From Pseudonocardia cypriaca (GTDB lineage Bacteria > Actinomycetota > Actinomycetes > Mycobacteriales > Pseudonocardiaceae): a stretch of DNA of 64,000 nt. Below are positions 48,812-57,897 of the stretch, in pieces. The DNA lies in contig NZ_VFPH01000001.1 in NCBI RefSeq assembly GCF_006717045.1, forward strand, positions 2,790,001 through 2,854,000. Direction: 5' to 3'. The stretch's first letter is position 1. Every line of letters begins with the position of its first letter. The position numbers and the translations under genes were made by a program. Below the pieces are notes generated by a model. The model worked only from the letters and a program-made list of their open reading frames with translations. It ran no database searches and was not told the origin of the DNA.

Positions 48812-49839
48812 CGCGACGGCGCGCGCTACTGGCCGGAACCGGCGCGGTCGCGGTCGTGCTGTTCGTGCTGGCCGTCGCGCTCGGCCCGGTCAGCGTCCCG
48901 CCGGCCGACACGGTGCGGGTGCTCGCGGGCGCCACGCCGTCGGACCCGAGGTGGAGCGTGCTGATCGGCACCGTGCGGCTCCCGCGCGCGCTCACCGCGG
49001 TCCTTGTCGGGGCCGCGCTCGGGGTGGCGGGCGCACTCGTGCAGACGCTCTTCCGCAACCCGCTCGCCGACCCGTACGTGCTCGGCGTGAGCTCAGGGGC
49101 CGGGCTGGGGGTGGCGCTGTCGCTCGCCGCGGTCGGCGGTGCCTCGTTCACCGAGGGCCTCGCGGGCGTGGGCCGGCTGGGCGCCGTCGGTGCCGCGGCG
49201 CTGGGTGCGGCGGCGGTACTGGGCCTGGTGCTCGTGCTCGCCCGCTGGGTGCGCTCGGTGGTGACGCTCCTGGTGGTCGGCGTGATGGTGGGCGCCGCGA
49301 CCACCGCGGTCGTGAGCCTCGTGCTCGTGTGGAGCGACCCGCGGATCGCCCAGCAGTTCGTCGTGTGGGGGCTGGGCAGCGTGGACGGCACGAGCCGGGC
49401 CGACCTCGCTGTGCTCGCGCCCGTCGTGGCCGCGGGGCTCGCCGTGGCGGCGTTCTCGGTGAAGCCGCTGAACGCGCTCCTGCTCGGGGAGGCGCACGCG
49501 CGCAGCGTCGGGGTGCCGGTCCGGCGGCTGCGGGCGATGGTCGTGCTCGCGGTCGCGCTCCTCGGTGGCGGGGTCACCGCGTTCTGCGGGCCGATCGCGT
49601 TCGTCGGGATCGCGGTGCCGCACCTGGCCCGGCTGCTCGTCGACACCTCCGACCACCGCGTGCTGCTCCCCGTCGCGGCGCTGGTCGGGGCCGCGGTGGT
49701 GCTGGCCTGCGTGGTGGCGGGACACCCGCCGGGCACCGAGGTGGTGGTGCCGCTGAACGTCGTGACGTCGTTGGTCGGCGCCCCGGTGGTGATCGCGGTG
49801 CTGCTGCGGAGCAGGCGGTTCGCGGTCGCGGTCTCGTGA
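48808..49839 (+). CDS. FecCD/BtuC-type ABC transporter permease
   Basis: A 343-residue permease with about ten predicted spans. The family motifs are VRLPRALTAVLVGAALGVAGALVQTLFRNPLADPYVLGVSSGAGLG (identified by its R-L-P-R and N-P-L-A-x-P parts), VSLVLVWS and AFCGPIAFVGIAVPHLAR. It forms the homodimeric channel with the binding protein before it and the ATPase after it. GTG start, 4-bp overlaps on both sides. Confidence 0.93.
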   Translation: MTRRRALLAGTGAVAVVLFVLAVALGPVSVPPADTVRVLAGATPSDPRWSVLIGTVRLPRALTAVLVGAALGVAGALVQTLFRNPLADPYVLGVSSGAGLGVALSLAAVGGASFTEGLAGVGRLGAVGAAALGAAAVLGLVLVLARWVRSVVTLLVVGVMVGAATTAVVSLVLVWSDPRIAQQFVVWGLGSVDGTSRADLAVLAPVVAAGLAVAAFSVKPLNALLLGEAHARSVGVPVRRLRAMVVLAVALLGGGVTAFCGPIAFVGIAVPHLARLLVDTSDHRVLLPVAALVGAAVVLACVVAGHPPGTEVVVPLNVVTSLVGAPVVIAVLLRSRRFAVAVS

Positions 49840-50882
49840 ACGGCGGCGCCGTGATCGTTCTCGACGCGCTCTCGGTCGGGTACCGGGCCGGACGGCGCTC
49901 GTCCCGGACCGTGCTGGCCGGGGTGTCCGCCCGAGCCGCGGCCGGCGAGCTGACCGTGCTGGTCGGCCCGAACGGCACCGGGAAGTCCACCCTCCTGCAC
50001 ACCGTCGCGGGCCTACTCCCGCCGCTGGCCGGCAGCGTCTCGCTGGACGGCGCCGACCTCGCGGCCCTGCCGCCCGCAGAGCGCGCCCGCCGGCTCGCGG
50101 TGGTGCTCACCGAGCGCGTCGAGCCGGGCCTGCTGTCGGTGGAGGACCTCGTCGCGCTCGGCCGCCACCCGCACACCGGTCCGACTGGAGCGCTGCGTGC
50201 CGCCGACCGGGCCGTGGTGGCCGCGGCCGTCGAGGCGGCGGGGGCCGGGCAGCTCGCCGGGCGGCGGGTGGCGGAGCTGTCCGACGGGGAGCGCCAGCGC
50301 GTACTCGTCGCCCGCGCGCTGGCCCAGGAGCCTGCCGTGCTGCTGCTGGACGAGCCGACGGCGTTCCTCGACGTGTCCGCCCGCGTCGGGCTGCTCGGCC
50401 TCCTGCGACGTCTCGCCCGCGACGACGGGCTGTGCGTGCTGGTGTCCACCCACGACCTGGAGCCCGCGCTGCGGGTGGCCGACCAGGTGTGGCTACTCGA
50501 CCGCGACGGGAGCCTGCGGACCGGGCCGCCCGAGGCGCTGGTGGCCTGCGGGGCGGTCGGCGAGGTGTTCGACGCGCCCGGCCTCGCGTTCGACGCAGTC
50601 GCGGGCGCCTTCACGATCCGGCCGGCGCCCGGCGGGACACCGGTCGCGGTGGTCGCACCCGAGCCGGAGTCGGCGCTCGTGGCCAGGCTGCTCACGCGGG
50701 AGGGCTGGAGCGTGGTGCCGGAGGGGGCCGCTTCGACGGTGACGCTCACCGGGCCCGGCCGGTTCAGCGCGGTCGACGCCGGGGGGACGGTCGAGGGGAT
50801 GGGCTGGACGGAGCTGGCCGCGTGGGCGCGCCGGAGCGGGGGAGCCGTCAGCGGCGGGCGAAGCGGTCCAGGGCGGCGGTGA
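49836..50882 (+). CDS. FepC/BtuD-type ABC transporter ATPase with C-terminal extension
   Basis: A 348-residue ATPase. Walker A is GPNGTGKSTLL (about 47-57), the Q-loop is replaced around VVLTERVEPGLLSVED, the signature is LSDGERQRVLVARAL, Walker B is AVLLLDEPTAF and the switch His is in VSTHDLEPA. After about residue 255 there is an extension of some 90 residues (AFTIRPAPGGTPVAVVAPEPES and onward), longer than usual for BtuD. Normally a Q-loop Gln contacts the permease; here the corresponding position reads TE. The stop overlaps the convergent pip gene by 35 bp. Confidence 0.88.
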   Translation: MNGGAVIVLDALSVGYRAGRRSSRTVLAGVSARAAAGELTVLVGPNGTGKSTLLHTVAGLLPPLAGSVSLDGADLAALPPAERARRLAVVLTERVEPGLLSVEDLVALGRHPHTGPTGALRAADRAVVAAAVEAAGAGQLAGRRVAELSDGERQRVLVARALAQEPAVLLLDEPTAFLDVSARVGLLGLLRRLARDDGLCVLVSTHDLEPALRVADQVWLLDRDGSLRTGPPEALVACGAVGEVFDAPGLAFDAVAGAFTIRPAPGGTPVAVVAPEPESALVARLLTREGWSVVPEGAASTVTLTGPGRFSAVDAGGTVEGMGWTELAAWARRSGGAVSGGRSGPGRR

Positions 50883-51798
50883 TGTGTGCGCGCGTCGTGT
50901 CGCTGCCGGTGTGGCCGGAGTCCTCGACGATCACCAGCGCGGCGTCCGGCCACGCCCGGGCCAGCTCCCACGCCGTGCTGGGCGGTCCGCCCATGTCGAG
51001 GCGGCCGTGGACGAGGAACCCCGGGATGCCGGCTAGCCGGCCGGCGTCGCGCAGCAACGCGCCCTCCTCCAGCCAGGCACCGTGGGAGAAGAAGTGGGCG
51101 CAGATGCGCACGAACGCCAGCTGGGCCGCCGGCGGGCGGTCGCCGTAGGCGCCGGTGCGGGCGTTGGGCTCCGCGGAGATGACCGCGTCCTCCCAGGCGA
51201 GCCAGTCCAGGGTGGCCTGCTGCCGGACGGCGGCGTCCGGGTGCTCCACCAGGCGCGCGTACGCGGCCACGAGGTCGCCGTCGCGCTCGCCGGGCGGCAC
51301 GCTCTGGCGGAAGCGCTCCCAGGCCTCCGGGTAGAAGCGCCCGACGCCGCGGTAGAGCCAGTCGATCTCCGACCGCCGCGTGGTGGTGACGCTCGCGATC
51401 ACGATCTCCGAGACGCGGTGCGGGTGCCGCTGCGCGTAGGCGAGGATCAGCGTGGACCCCCACGACCCGCCGTGCAGCAGCCACCGGTCGATGCCGAGGT
51501 GCTCGCGCAGCCGCTCCATGTCGGCGACGAGGTGCGCGGTGGTGTTCACGCTCATCCCGGTGGCCGGGTCGCTCGCGTGCGGGATGCTGCGCCCGCAGCC
51601 CCGCTGGTCGAACAGCACCACCCGGTAGCGGCTCGGGTCGACCGCCTGTCGCTGGCCCGGTCGGCAGCCCGAGCCGGGTCCGCCGTGCACGACGAGCGCC
51701 GGCTTGCCTGCCGGGTTGCCGCAGGTCTCCCAGTAGACGTGGTTGCCGTCGCCCACGTCGAGCATCCCGTGGTCGTACGGCTCGATGGGCGGGTACAC
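50848..51798 (-). CDS. pip: Proline iminopeptidase
   Basis: A 316-residue S33-family alpha/beta hydrolase. The oxyanion motif is VVHGGPGSGC, the nucleophile is in LHGGSWGSTLILAYAQ (Ser near 113), Asp is in VHGRLDMGGPP and His in EDSGHTGSD. The family motif DQRGCGRSIPHA is intact. It cleaves N-terminal proline from peptides. I use GTG 51798: 7 nt upstream is TAACGT, a TAnnnT -10 box, fitting a leaderless mRNA. The longer frame to 52095 overlaps the methyltransferase gene. Its 3' end overlaps the ABC ATPase gene by 35 bp, tail to tail. Confidence 0.92.
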   Translation of the reverse strand: MYPPIEPYDHGMLDVGDGNHVYWETCGNPAGKPALVVHGGPGSGCRPGQRQAVDPSRYRVVLFDQRGCGRSIPHASDPATGMSVNTTAHLVADMERLREHLGIDRWLLHGGSWGSTLILAYAQRHPHRVSEIVIASVTTTRRSEIDWLYRGVGRFYPEAWERFRQSVPPGERDGDLVAAYARLVEHPDAAVRQQATLDWLAWEDAVISAEPNARTGAYGDRPPAAQLAFVRICAHFFSHGAWLEEGALLRDAGRLAGIPGFLVHGRLDMGGPPSTAWELARAWPDAALVIVEDSGHTGSDTTRAHITAALDRFARR

Positions 51799-51815
51799 GC
51801 CCCGGACGTTAGCGA

Positions 51816-52580
51816 TCAAGCAGGGCGGGCGGCGAACAGGATGTGCGTGCCGCCGTCCCGCGCCCCCGGCTCGGAGCACGCCGCGACCTCGTGGTCCAGG
51901 AAGCGGCGCCAGCGGTCGCGGTCGGCTGCGAGGTGCGCGAGCACGCCGGGGTCCCCGGCCGACGCCCAGTTGCTCGCGCTCCCGTCGACGAGCTCCCCGC
52001 CGGCCTCGTGGACGAGCGCCACCACCTCCGACCACCGGTACCTGCGGTCGGCCGGCTCCGGCCGCCCGTCGAGGCCGGGCGGCTGCTGGCGCCACGACCC
52101 GAGCAGCGAGGGCGCCGACGCGACGACGACGCCGTCCGGTGCGACGAGCCGCAGCAACCCGCGCAGGGCGCCGGCCGCACAGCCGCGGATGCTCGACAGC
52201 GGCCCCCCGTATGCGAGCACGGCGTCGAACTCGCCGTCGGCGTACCGGCTCACGTCCGTGGCGTCGAGCACCTCGCGCCGCAGCACGCTGCGCTCAGCCG
52301 GGGTGCCGCGAACCCTGCGCTCGTGGGCGGCCAGCCGGGCGGACGACGGGTCGGTGACCACGACGCGGCAGCCCCTCGCGGCGAGCTCGGTGGTGAACCG
52401 GTTGCCCCCGGCGCCGATCTCGAGCACGCGCGCGCCCCGGGGGACGAACCGGCGCAGGAACCGGCGGTGGACCTCGCGGCTCACCCGGTCGCTCGCCTCG
52501 GCGTCCGGATGGCCCTGCCCCTGCTCACCCAGCCGGTCGAAGTGCCGCCGCACCGCCCCCACCGCCGCGCTGTGATCCAC
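51816..52580 (-). CDS. SAM-dependent methyltransferase
   Basis: A 254-residue class I methyltransferase. Motif I is VLEIGAGGNRFTTELAARG, motif II is VVVTDPSSARLAA, and motif IV is EFDAVLAYGGPLSSI. The N-terminal helices (VGAVRRHFDRLGEQ) resemble small-molecule or ubiquinone-type methyltransferases. GTG start. It lies 17 nt upstream of pip on the same strand. The substrate cannot be told. Confidence 0.85.
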   Translation of the reverse strand: MDHSAAVGAVRRHFDRLGEQGQGHPDAEASDRVSREVHRRFLRRFVPRGARVLEIGAGGNRFTTELAARGCRVVVTDPSSARLAAHERRVRGTPAERSVLRREVLDATDVSRYADGEFDAVLAYGGPLSSIRGCAAGALRGLLRLVAPDGVVVASAPSLLGSWRQQPPGLDGRPEPADRRYRWSEVVALVHEAGGELVDGSASNWASAGDPGVLAHLAADRDRWRRFLDHEVAACSEPGARDGGTHILFAARPA

Positions 52581-52632
52581 GAGACCGACGATGCGTGGAC
52601 CGGGCTGAGGTGCTTCTCAGCGCGGCGCGGGC

Positions 52633-53535
52633 TCATCGTTCGGGCATGTGCCGCTGCAGGAAGTCCAGCCCGAGGGTGATGAGTCGTTGGCGGTCCCCGT
52701 CGGCGAAGAAGTGTCCCGCTCCCGGGACCCGCACCAGCTGAACGGTCGCCCCGACCCGCTCGTAGGCCGCTGCGATCTCCTCGCTCTGGTCGATCGGGAT
52801 CCCGGAGTCCTGCTCACCGTGGGCCAGCTGGAGCGGTGCGGCGCCTGCGCCGACGTAGGTGCTGGAGCTGGCCGCCCTGGCGATGCGGGGTGCCTCGGCG
52901 ACCCGGGCGCCGAGGAACCAGTCGTGCGGGTCGACGCCGAGCGCGTGGAGCGGCGACTCGCCCGGTGGAGGCGGCATCCGCGCGAAGTCGACCGGTGCGC
53001 TCCAGCTGACCGCCGCCTGCACGGCGCTGCTGGGCCCGGTGATCCCGAGGCTGCCGTCGAGGTCCGGGTGGTCCGCCGTGACCGCCAGCATGGTGGCCAG
53101 GTAGCCGCCCGAGGACGCTCCCCAGGCGCCGAAGCGGGAGGGGTGGAGTCCCAGCACCTCCGCGTGGTGGCGCAACCACCTCACCGCGGCCTTGACGTCG
53201 TGGACCTGAGCGGGGAAGGGCGACTCCCGGCTGTGCCGGTACTGGACGGCCGCGACGGCGACGCCCTGCGGGAGCAGCCGGTCGACGAGGTGGGCGCCCA
53301 GTGAGTTGGTCTTGTGCGAGCCCGTGGCGAAACCCCCTCCGTAGATGTGGACGACCAGGGGTACCGGCCCGGCGGCCTCCGGCACGACGAGGTCGAGCGT
53401 CAGCGGCCGGTAGCCGAGCGGCTGTGCGACGACGGCGTCGCGGTAGCGGAGCGAGCCGCCCCAGCGCTCCGGACCCGGGGGTGGCAGGGGAGGCAGCTGG
53501 TCCCCGCGGGCTGCGCCGTTCCGCATCTCCGTCAC
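52633..53535 (-). CDS. Alpha/beta hydrolase (BD-FAE/carboxylesterase-like)
   Basis: A 300-residue esterase-like enzyme. The oxyanion motif is VHIYGGGFATGS, the nucleophile elbow is GAWGASSGGYLATM (Ser near 145), Asp is in LAHGEQDSGIP, and His in VPGAGHFFADGD. The architecture matches the BD-FAE/HSL-like hydrolases that act on small or acylated substrates. No signal peptide. It lies 52 nt upstream of the methyltransferase gene, on the same strand, and may be transcribed with it. Confidence 0.85.
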   Translation of the reverse strand: MTEMRNGAARGDQLPPLPPPGPERWGGSLRYRDAVVAQPLGYRPLTLDLVVPEAAGPVPLVVHIYGGGFATGSHKTNSLGAHLVDRLLPQGVAVAAVQYRHSRESPFPAQVHDVKAAVRWLRHHAEVLGLHPSRFGAWGASSGGYLATMLAVTADHPDLDGSLGITGPSSAVQAAVSWSAPVDFARMPPPPGESPLHALGVDPHDWFLGARVAEAPRIARAASSSTYVGAGAAPLQLAHGEQDSGIPIDQSEEIAAAYERVGATVQLVRVPGAGHFFADGDRQRLITLGLDFLQRHMPER

Positions 53536-53568
53536 CGCGTCAGTATCGGAGCGCGGCGGGGGAGCCCG

Positions 53569-54600
53569 TCATCCGAATTCCGCTCGTACCCCCAGCAGGC
53601 GCACGGGGCGCCGGGAGCTGAACAGCTCGAGCACGTCGAGGGCGGCCTTGGCGAACCGGTCGGCGTCGGTGGTGGGGGCGTCGAGCGTGGCGCTGCGCGT
53701 GTAGGTCGAGAACGGTGCGAAGCGGACCTTCACCGCCACCCGAGCAGCCGGGCGTCCCGCGTCGCCGATCTCGGCGGCCACGCGCCGGGCGAGGGCGGCC
53801 ACCTCGGTGCGGACGTCCGCCCAGTCGGTGAGGTTCTCCTGGAACGTCGTCTCGTGGCTGCGCGAGCGCGGCACCCACGGCGTGCCCTCCACCACCGCCC
53901 GGCCGATCCCGCGGCCCAGCTGCACGTACCAGGGGCCGAGTGCGGGGCCCAGCTCGGCGGCGAGCGCCGCCGGGTCGGCGGCGGCCAGCTCCCGGACGGT
54001 GGTGATGCCGCGGTCGGCGAGCTTGCGGGCGGTTTTCGTGCCGATGCCCCACAGCGCCTGCGTGGGGCGGTCGAACATCACCTCGGCCCAGTTCCCCGCC
54101 GTCAGGCGGTACACGCCGTCCCCGGCGCCCGGTTTGGCGAACTCGGTGGCGAGCTTGGCGCGCAACATGTTGTCGCCGATGCCGACCGAGCAGTGCAGCC
54201 GCGTGCGTTCCAGCACGTCGGCCCGGATGGTGCGGGCGAGGGCCTCCGGGTCGTCGCTCTCGGCACCGACGAACGCCTCGTCCCACCCCATCACCTCGAC
54301 GACGACGCCGGGGCGGTCCCGCAACGTCGCCATGACCTCCTCGGAGGCCTCCTCGTAGTGCGCGTTGTCGGCCGGCAGGAACACGGCGTCGGGGCAGCGC
54401 TTCGCGGCCGTGCGGAGCGGCATCCCGGACCGCACCCCGTACCGGCGCGCCTCGTACGACGCTGTGGCCACGACGGCTCGTTGGGTCGGATCGCCCTTCC
54501 CGCCCACGACGACCGGCCGTCCCGCCAGCTCGGGGTGGCGCAGGACCTCGACGGCGGCCAGGAACTGGTCCAGGTCGACGTGCAGCACCCAGTAGGCCAC
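53569..54600 (-). CDS. dinB: Y-family DNA polymerase IV (DinB2/DinP-like)
   Basis: A 343-residue translesion polymerase. The palm has the metal-binding HVDLDQFLAAVE and the second acidic motif VMGWDEAFVG (WDE in place of the usual SxDE). It also has ASYEARRYGVRSGMP and LHCSVGIGDNMLRAKLATEFAKP of the fingers and palm, and an HhH region LWGIGTKTARKLA. The protein ends at VRLLGVRAEFG without a tail bearing a QxxLF-type sliding-clamp motif, which recalls the mycobacterial DinB2/DinP branch. GTG start. Confidence 0.93.
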   Translation of the reverse strand: MAYWVLHVDLDQFLAAVEVLRHPELAGRPVVVGGKGDPTQRAVVATASYEARRYGVRSGMPLRTAAKRCPDAVFLPADNAHYEEASEEVMATLRDRPGVVVEVMGWDEAFVGAESDDPEALARTIRADVLERTRLHCSVGIGDNMLRAKLATEFAKPGAGDGVYRLTAGNWAEVMFDRPTQALWGIGTKTARKLADRGITTVRELAAADPAALAAELGPALGPWYVQLGRGIGRAVVEGTPWVPRSRSHETTFQENLTDWADVRTEVAALARRVAAEIGDAGRPAARVAVKVRFAPFSTYTRSATLDAPTTDADRFAKAALDVLELFSSRRPVRLLGVRAEFG

Positions 54601-54694
54601 CCCGTCAGTGTGCCGTCACCCGCCGGTTCCGCCAGATGACCTAAGGTGATCGACCGACCCCGGATCCCGGGGCACGGGGGAACCGGGAGGTCGC

Positions 54695-56368
54695 GTGAAG
54701 AGCCCTCGCGCAGTCGGGTGGGCCGTCTCGGCGGCCCTCGTGGCCGTCGCCACCGTGGGCGGGACCTCGCTGGCACCGGCCCCGGCAGCACCGGTGGTGC
54801 CGCAGGCGACCGTCGCGGACGCGGTACCGGCCGGGCACGCCACCTTCACCGTCCTGCTCGACGGCCCATCGGCCCGCGACGGTGCCGTCGCCGCGATCGA
54901 GGCCGCGGGCGGGCACCTGCTGCGCGAGACCCCGGCCGTCAGCGCGCTCGTGGTGGACGCCCCACCCGCGGGGTTCGTCGAGCGGGTGTCGGCCATCGAG
55001 GGCGTCTTCGGCGCCGTGCGCGCCCAGGTGGTGGGCAAGGCCCAGTCCGTCCCGGCCGTCCCTTCTGCGCCTGCCGCGCTCACCGGGCCGGCCGCGGCCG
55101 GGCCAACGGGGCTCGACCCGCTCGACACCCGGCTGTGGGGCCTGTCGATGGTCCGGGCGGACGCCGCGCGAGCGGTGCAGCCGGGCGACCGGCGGGTGTT
55201 GGTCGGCATCCTCGACACGGGTGTGGACGGGAGCAACCCCGACATCGCCCCGAACCTCGACGTCGGGCTCTCACGCAACTTCGTCACCGACATCCCGGCC
55301 GACCCCACCGGGGCCGAGCTGGACGGCCCGTGCGAGGTCGCCGGCTGCGTCGACCCGCCGGACCACGACGGCGGCGGCCACGGCACGCACGTCGCGGGCA
55401 CGATCGCGGCGGCGGCGAACGGGTCCGGCGTGTCCGGGGTGGCCCCGAACGTGACGCTGGTGAACATCCGCGCCGGGCAGGACGCGGGCCTGTTCTTCCT
55501 CCAGCCCGTGATCGACGCCCTGACCTACGGTGCCGACGCCGGCCTCGACGTGATCAACATGTCGTTCTACGTGGATCCCTGGCGCTACAACTGCATCGAC
55601 AACCCGGCCGACCCGCCCGCGGCGCGGATCGAGCAGCGCACCACCGTCGAGGCGATGAACCGGGCACTCGAGTACGCGCACGCCAAGGGCGTCACGCTGG
55701 TCGGCTCGCTCGGCAACGAGAACGAGGACCTCGGCCGCCCGCGCCAGGACACGAGCAGCCCCAACTACCCGGCGGGCACGGAGTACGCGCGCCCGGTCGA
55801 CAACGCCACGTGCTCGGACCTGCCGGTGGAGGGCCCGCACGTGATCGGGGTGTCCGCCGTGGGGCCGAGGGGCGAGAAGGCCGAGTACTCCAACTACGGC
55901 GTCGAGCAGGTCACGCTGGCCGCCCCGGGCGGCAACAGCGGCATCGGCGGGGCCGAGGACATGATCCTCTCGACCTACCCGAAGAGCGTCCTGCAGCAGG
56001 ATGGCGACGTCGACGCCGCCGGCGAGATCACGCAGAAGGGCGCCGCGAGCGGCGTGCAGCGCGTGTGCGGCGCGAACGGTTGCGGCTACTACGCCTACCT
56101 GCAGGGCACCTCCATGGCCGCGCCCCACGTCGCAGGCGTGGCCGCGCTGGTGGTGAGCAAGTTCGGCGTGCCCGACCCGGCGCACCCGGGCGGGCTCACC
56201 ATGGATCCCGCCGCGGTGGAGCGCGCCCTCACCGGTTCGGCGCGCAAGGCTGCTTGCCCGGTCACCCCCGCCCCGACGGCGCCGTGCGAGGGCTCGCCGA
56301 GCTTCAACGGCTACTACGGCAACGGCGTCGTCGACGCGGTGGCCGCACTCGGCCCGCCAGCGGGCTGA
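54695..56368 (+). CDS. Secreted subtilisin-family (S8) serine protease
   Basis: A 557-residue preproprotease. A Sec-type signal peptide (about 1-32, ending AAPVV) and an inhibitor-like prodomain (about 45-125, with AIEGVFGAVRAQVV) precede the S8 catalytic domain. Triad: Asp174 in GILDTGVDG, His229 in GGGHGTHVAGT, Ser474 in GTSMAAPHVAG; the oxyanion Asn is N342 in SLGNENED. Six Cys residues in the mature part suggest disulfides. GTG start with GGGAGG just upstream and a TAAGGT -10-like box at 54642-54647. The domain ends near the C-terminus with no anchor, so the enzyme should be released outside the cell. Confidence 0.93.
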   Translation: MKSPRAVGWAVSAALVAVATVGGTSLAPAPAAPVVPQATVADAVPAGHATFTVLLDGPSARDGAVAAIEAAGGHLLRETPAVSALVVDAPPAGFVERVSAIEGVFGAVRAQVVGKAQSVPAVPSAPAALTGPAAAGPTGLDPLDTRLWGLSMVRADAARAVQPGDRRVLVGILDTGVDGSNPDIAPNLDVGLSRNFVTDIPADPTGAELDGPCEVAGCVDPPDHDGGGHGTHVAGTIAAAANGSGVSGVAPNVTLVNIRAGQDAGLFFLQPVIDALTYGADAGLDVINMSFYVDPWRYNCIDNPADPPAARIEQRTTVEAMNRALEYAHAKGVTLVGSLGNENEDLGRPRQDTSSPNYPAGTEYARPVDNATCSDLPVEGPHVIGVSAVGPRGEKAEYSNYGVEQVTLAAPGGNSGIGGAEDMILSTYPKSVLQQDGDVDAAGEITQKGAASGVQRVCGANGCGYYAYLQGTSMAAPHVAGVAALVVSKFGVPDPAHPGGLTMDPAAVERALTGSARKAACPVTPAPTAPCEGSPSFNGYYGNGVVDAVAALGPPAG

Positions 56369-56394
56369 GGCTCCTCGGGAACCCTCTGACGCCG

Positions 56395-57897
56395 CTAGCC
56401 CGCCGGCTGGGGCGCGATCTCCCGCACCACCGACGACGCCATCCGGAGCGAGCCGATCCCGGTGGGGTGGAACGGGAACGGGTCGGTCATGCCCTGCAGG
56501 TCCGGCCCCAGCCCGTCCCCGTCCTTCATGCCCGGGCCCTTCTCGCAGAGCATGGCCAGCTGGGGGTCGGCCACGGCGAAGCCGTACTTCTGCGCTCCCG
56601 CGGTGAGGACCGCGTTGAGCTGCTCGTTCCGGTCGTTCAGCAGTTCGATCTTGACGGGGTCCAGGCCGGGGTAGCCCTCGGCGCGGGTGTCGGCGCAGTC
56701 GGCGTCGGGCGGGAAGGCGCCGTACGAGGTCATGACGATCACCTGGGGCCGGCCGGGCAGCTCGTTGAGGTCGATCAGCAGGTCGCCGTACACCCGGTCG
56801 AACGCGGCGAGGCGGTAGTCGAACTCGCCCTGGGTGAGGCGGTCCGAGCAGTCGGGGACGCCGTAGCAGTAGCGGAGGAAGTCGATCCAGCCCACGTCGT
56901 TGGGCCCGATCGCCACCACGACGAACCGCAGCCCCTGCACCTGCTTGAGCACGCCGACCTGGGCGGGTACCGACCGGCCGCCCGCATCCTGCGGCCCGCG
57001 CAGCCCGCTGGTGATGGTGGCGCTGGGACAGGCCAGGTTCAGCACCTTCGCCGGGAGGAGGTGGCCGATCTCCGCGGCCAGGGAGTCGGTGCTGCGCTGG
57101 CACGCGACGTCGTCCGGCGTGCCGTCGGCGACGGGTGGCCCGCCGAGGCGGGCCGCGCGCGAGTCGCCGATGACGGCGCCGTCGAAACCGATGATCGGCG
57201 GGCCGACCGGGTCGGGGGTGAGGTGGTACGCGCCGACGAGCTGGGCCAGCGAGGTGACGCCCCGCAGGCCCTGCACCGACCCGGTGACCGCGAGCGCCCC
57301 GGAGACCAGCCAGGCCGTCACCGCCGTGACCAGCGCGATCACGGTCATCCGGCGGGCGGCGCGCACGCAGTAGGAGACGATCTCGTGCAGCGGCGCGTGC
57401 TCGCCGCCCTGGGCGCGGCTCTGGCGCCGCAGCACGACCAGGGTGCGGATGCCGGCTGCGCCCGCCGCGGCCGTGATCGTGAACGCCAGCAGGCCGAGGC
57501 CACCGAGGACGTACCAGGTGAGGAACCCGCGGGTGACGGCCGTGATCGCGTCGTTCTGCGCCTGCGGGCCCGCGACGGGGTCGAAGACGGCGGCCGCGGC
57601 GGCGTTGCGCTGTACCGGGCCCATCGTGAGCTCGGGGCGCAGCGGGCCGTAGACGTGCATCTGGTCGATGTCGAGTGCGGTGTTGCCGACCTGCACGAGC
57701 CGGGCCGGACCGGCGACGGACAGGTCCGGCGGTCGGGCACCGACGGAGATGTGCTGCCCGAAGACCACGAGGTCCTGCGCCGGGGTGAGCGCGACCGTGA
57801 CGGGGATGCCGACGCCGAGGCAGAACAGGGTCAGCACGATGGTCGGCCACGAACGCAGCTCCCTGAGTACCGACCGCCTGCTGCGCTTCGCCTCCAG
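56395..57897 (-). CDS. Membrane-anchored SGNH/GDSL-type hydrolase, probable CTG start
   Basis: About 500 residues. N-terminal membrane segment, a second helical hairpin with two spans (about 125-150 and 185-205), then an extracytoplasmic SGNH domain. That domain has GAVIGDSRAARLG, AIGPNDVGW and PFPFHPTGIGS, giving Ser, Gly/Asn and the Asp/His pair. The first standard start, GTG 57837, would cut into the first membrane span. Twenty codons upstream, CTG at 57897 (complement of 57895-57897) has GGAGG 7 nt before it and yields the Arg/Lys-rich LEAKRSRRSVLRELRSW before the span, fitting the positive-inside rule. I propose CTG as start; GTG 57837 is the conservative choice. Confidence 0.72.
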   Translation of the reverse strand: MEAKRSRRSVLRELRSWPTIVLTLFCLGVGIPVTVALTPAQDLVVFGQHISVGARPPDLSVAGPARLVQVGNTALDIDQMHVYGPLRPELTMGPVQRNAAAAAVFDPVAGPQAQNDAITAVTRGFLTWYVLGGLGLLAFTITAAAGAAGIRTLVVLRRQSRAQGGEHAPLHEIVSYCVRAARRMTVIALVTAVTAWLVSGALAVTGSVQGLRGVTSLAQLVGAYHLTPDPVGPPIIGFDGAVIGDSRAARLGGPPVADGTPDDVACQRSTDSLAAEIGHLLPAKVLNLACPSATITSGLRGPQDAGGRSVPAQVGVLKQVQGLRFVVVAIGPNDVGWIDFLRYCYGVPDCSDRLTQGEFDYRLAAFDRVYGDLLIDLNELPGRPQVIVMTSYGAFPPDADCADTRAEGYPGLDPVKIELLNDRNEQLNAVLTAGAQKYGFAVADPQLAMLCEKGPGMKDGDGLGPDLQGMTDPFPFHPTGIGSLRMASSVVREIAPQPAG

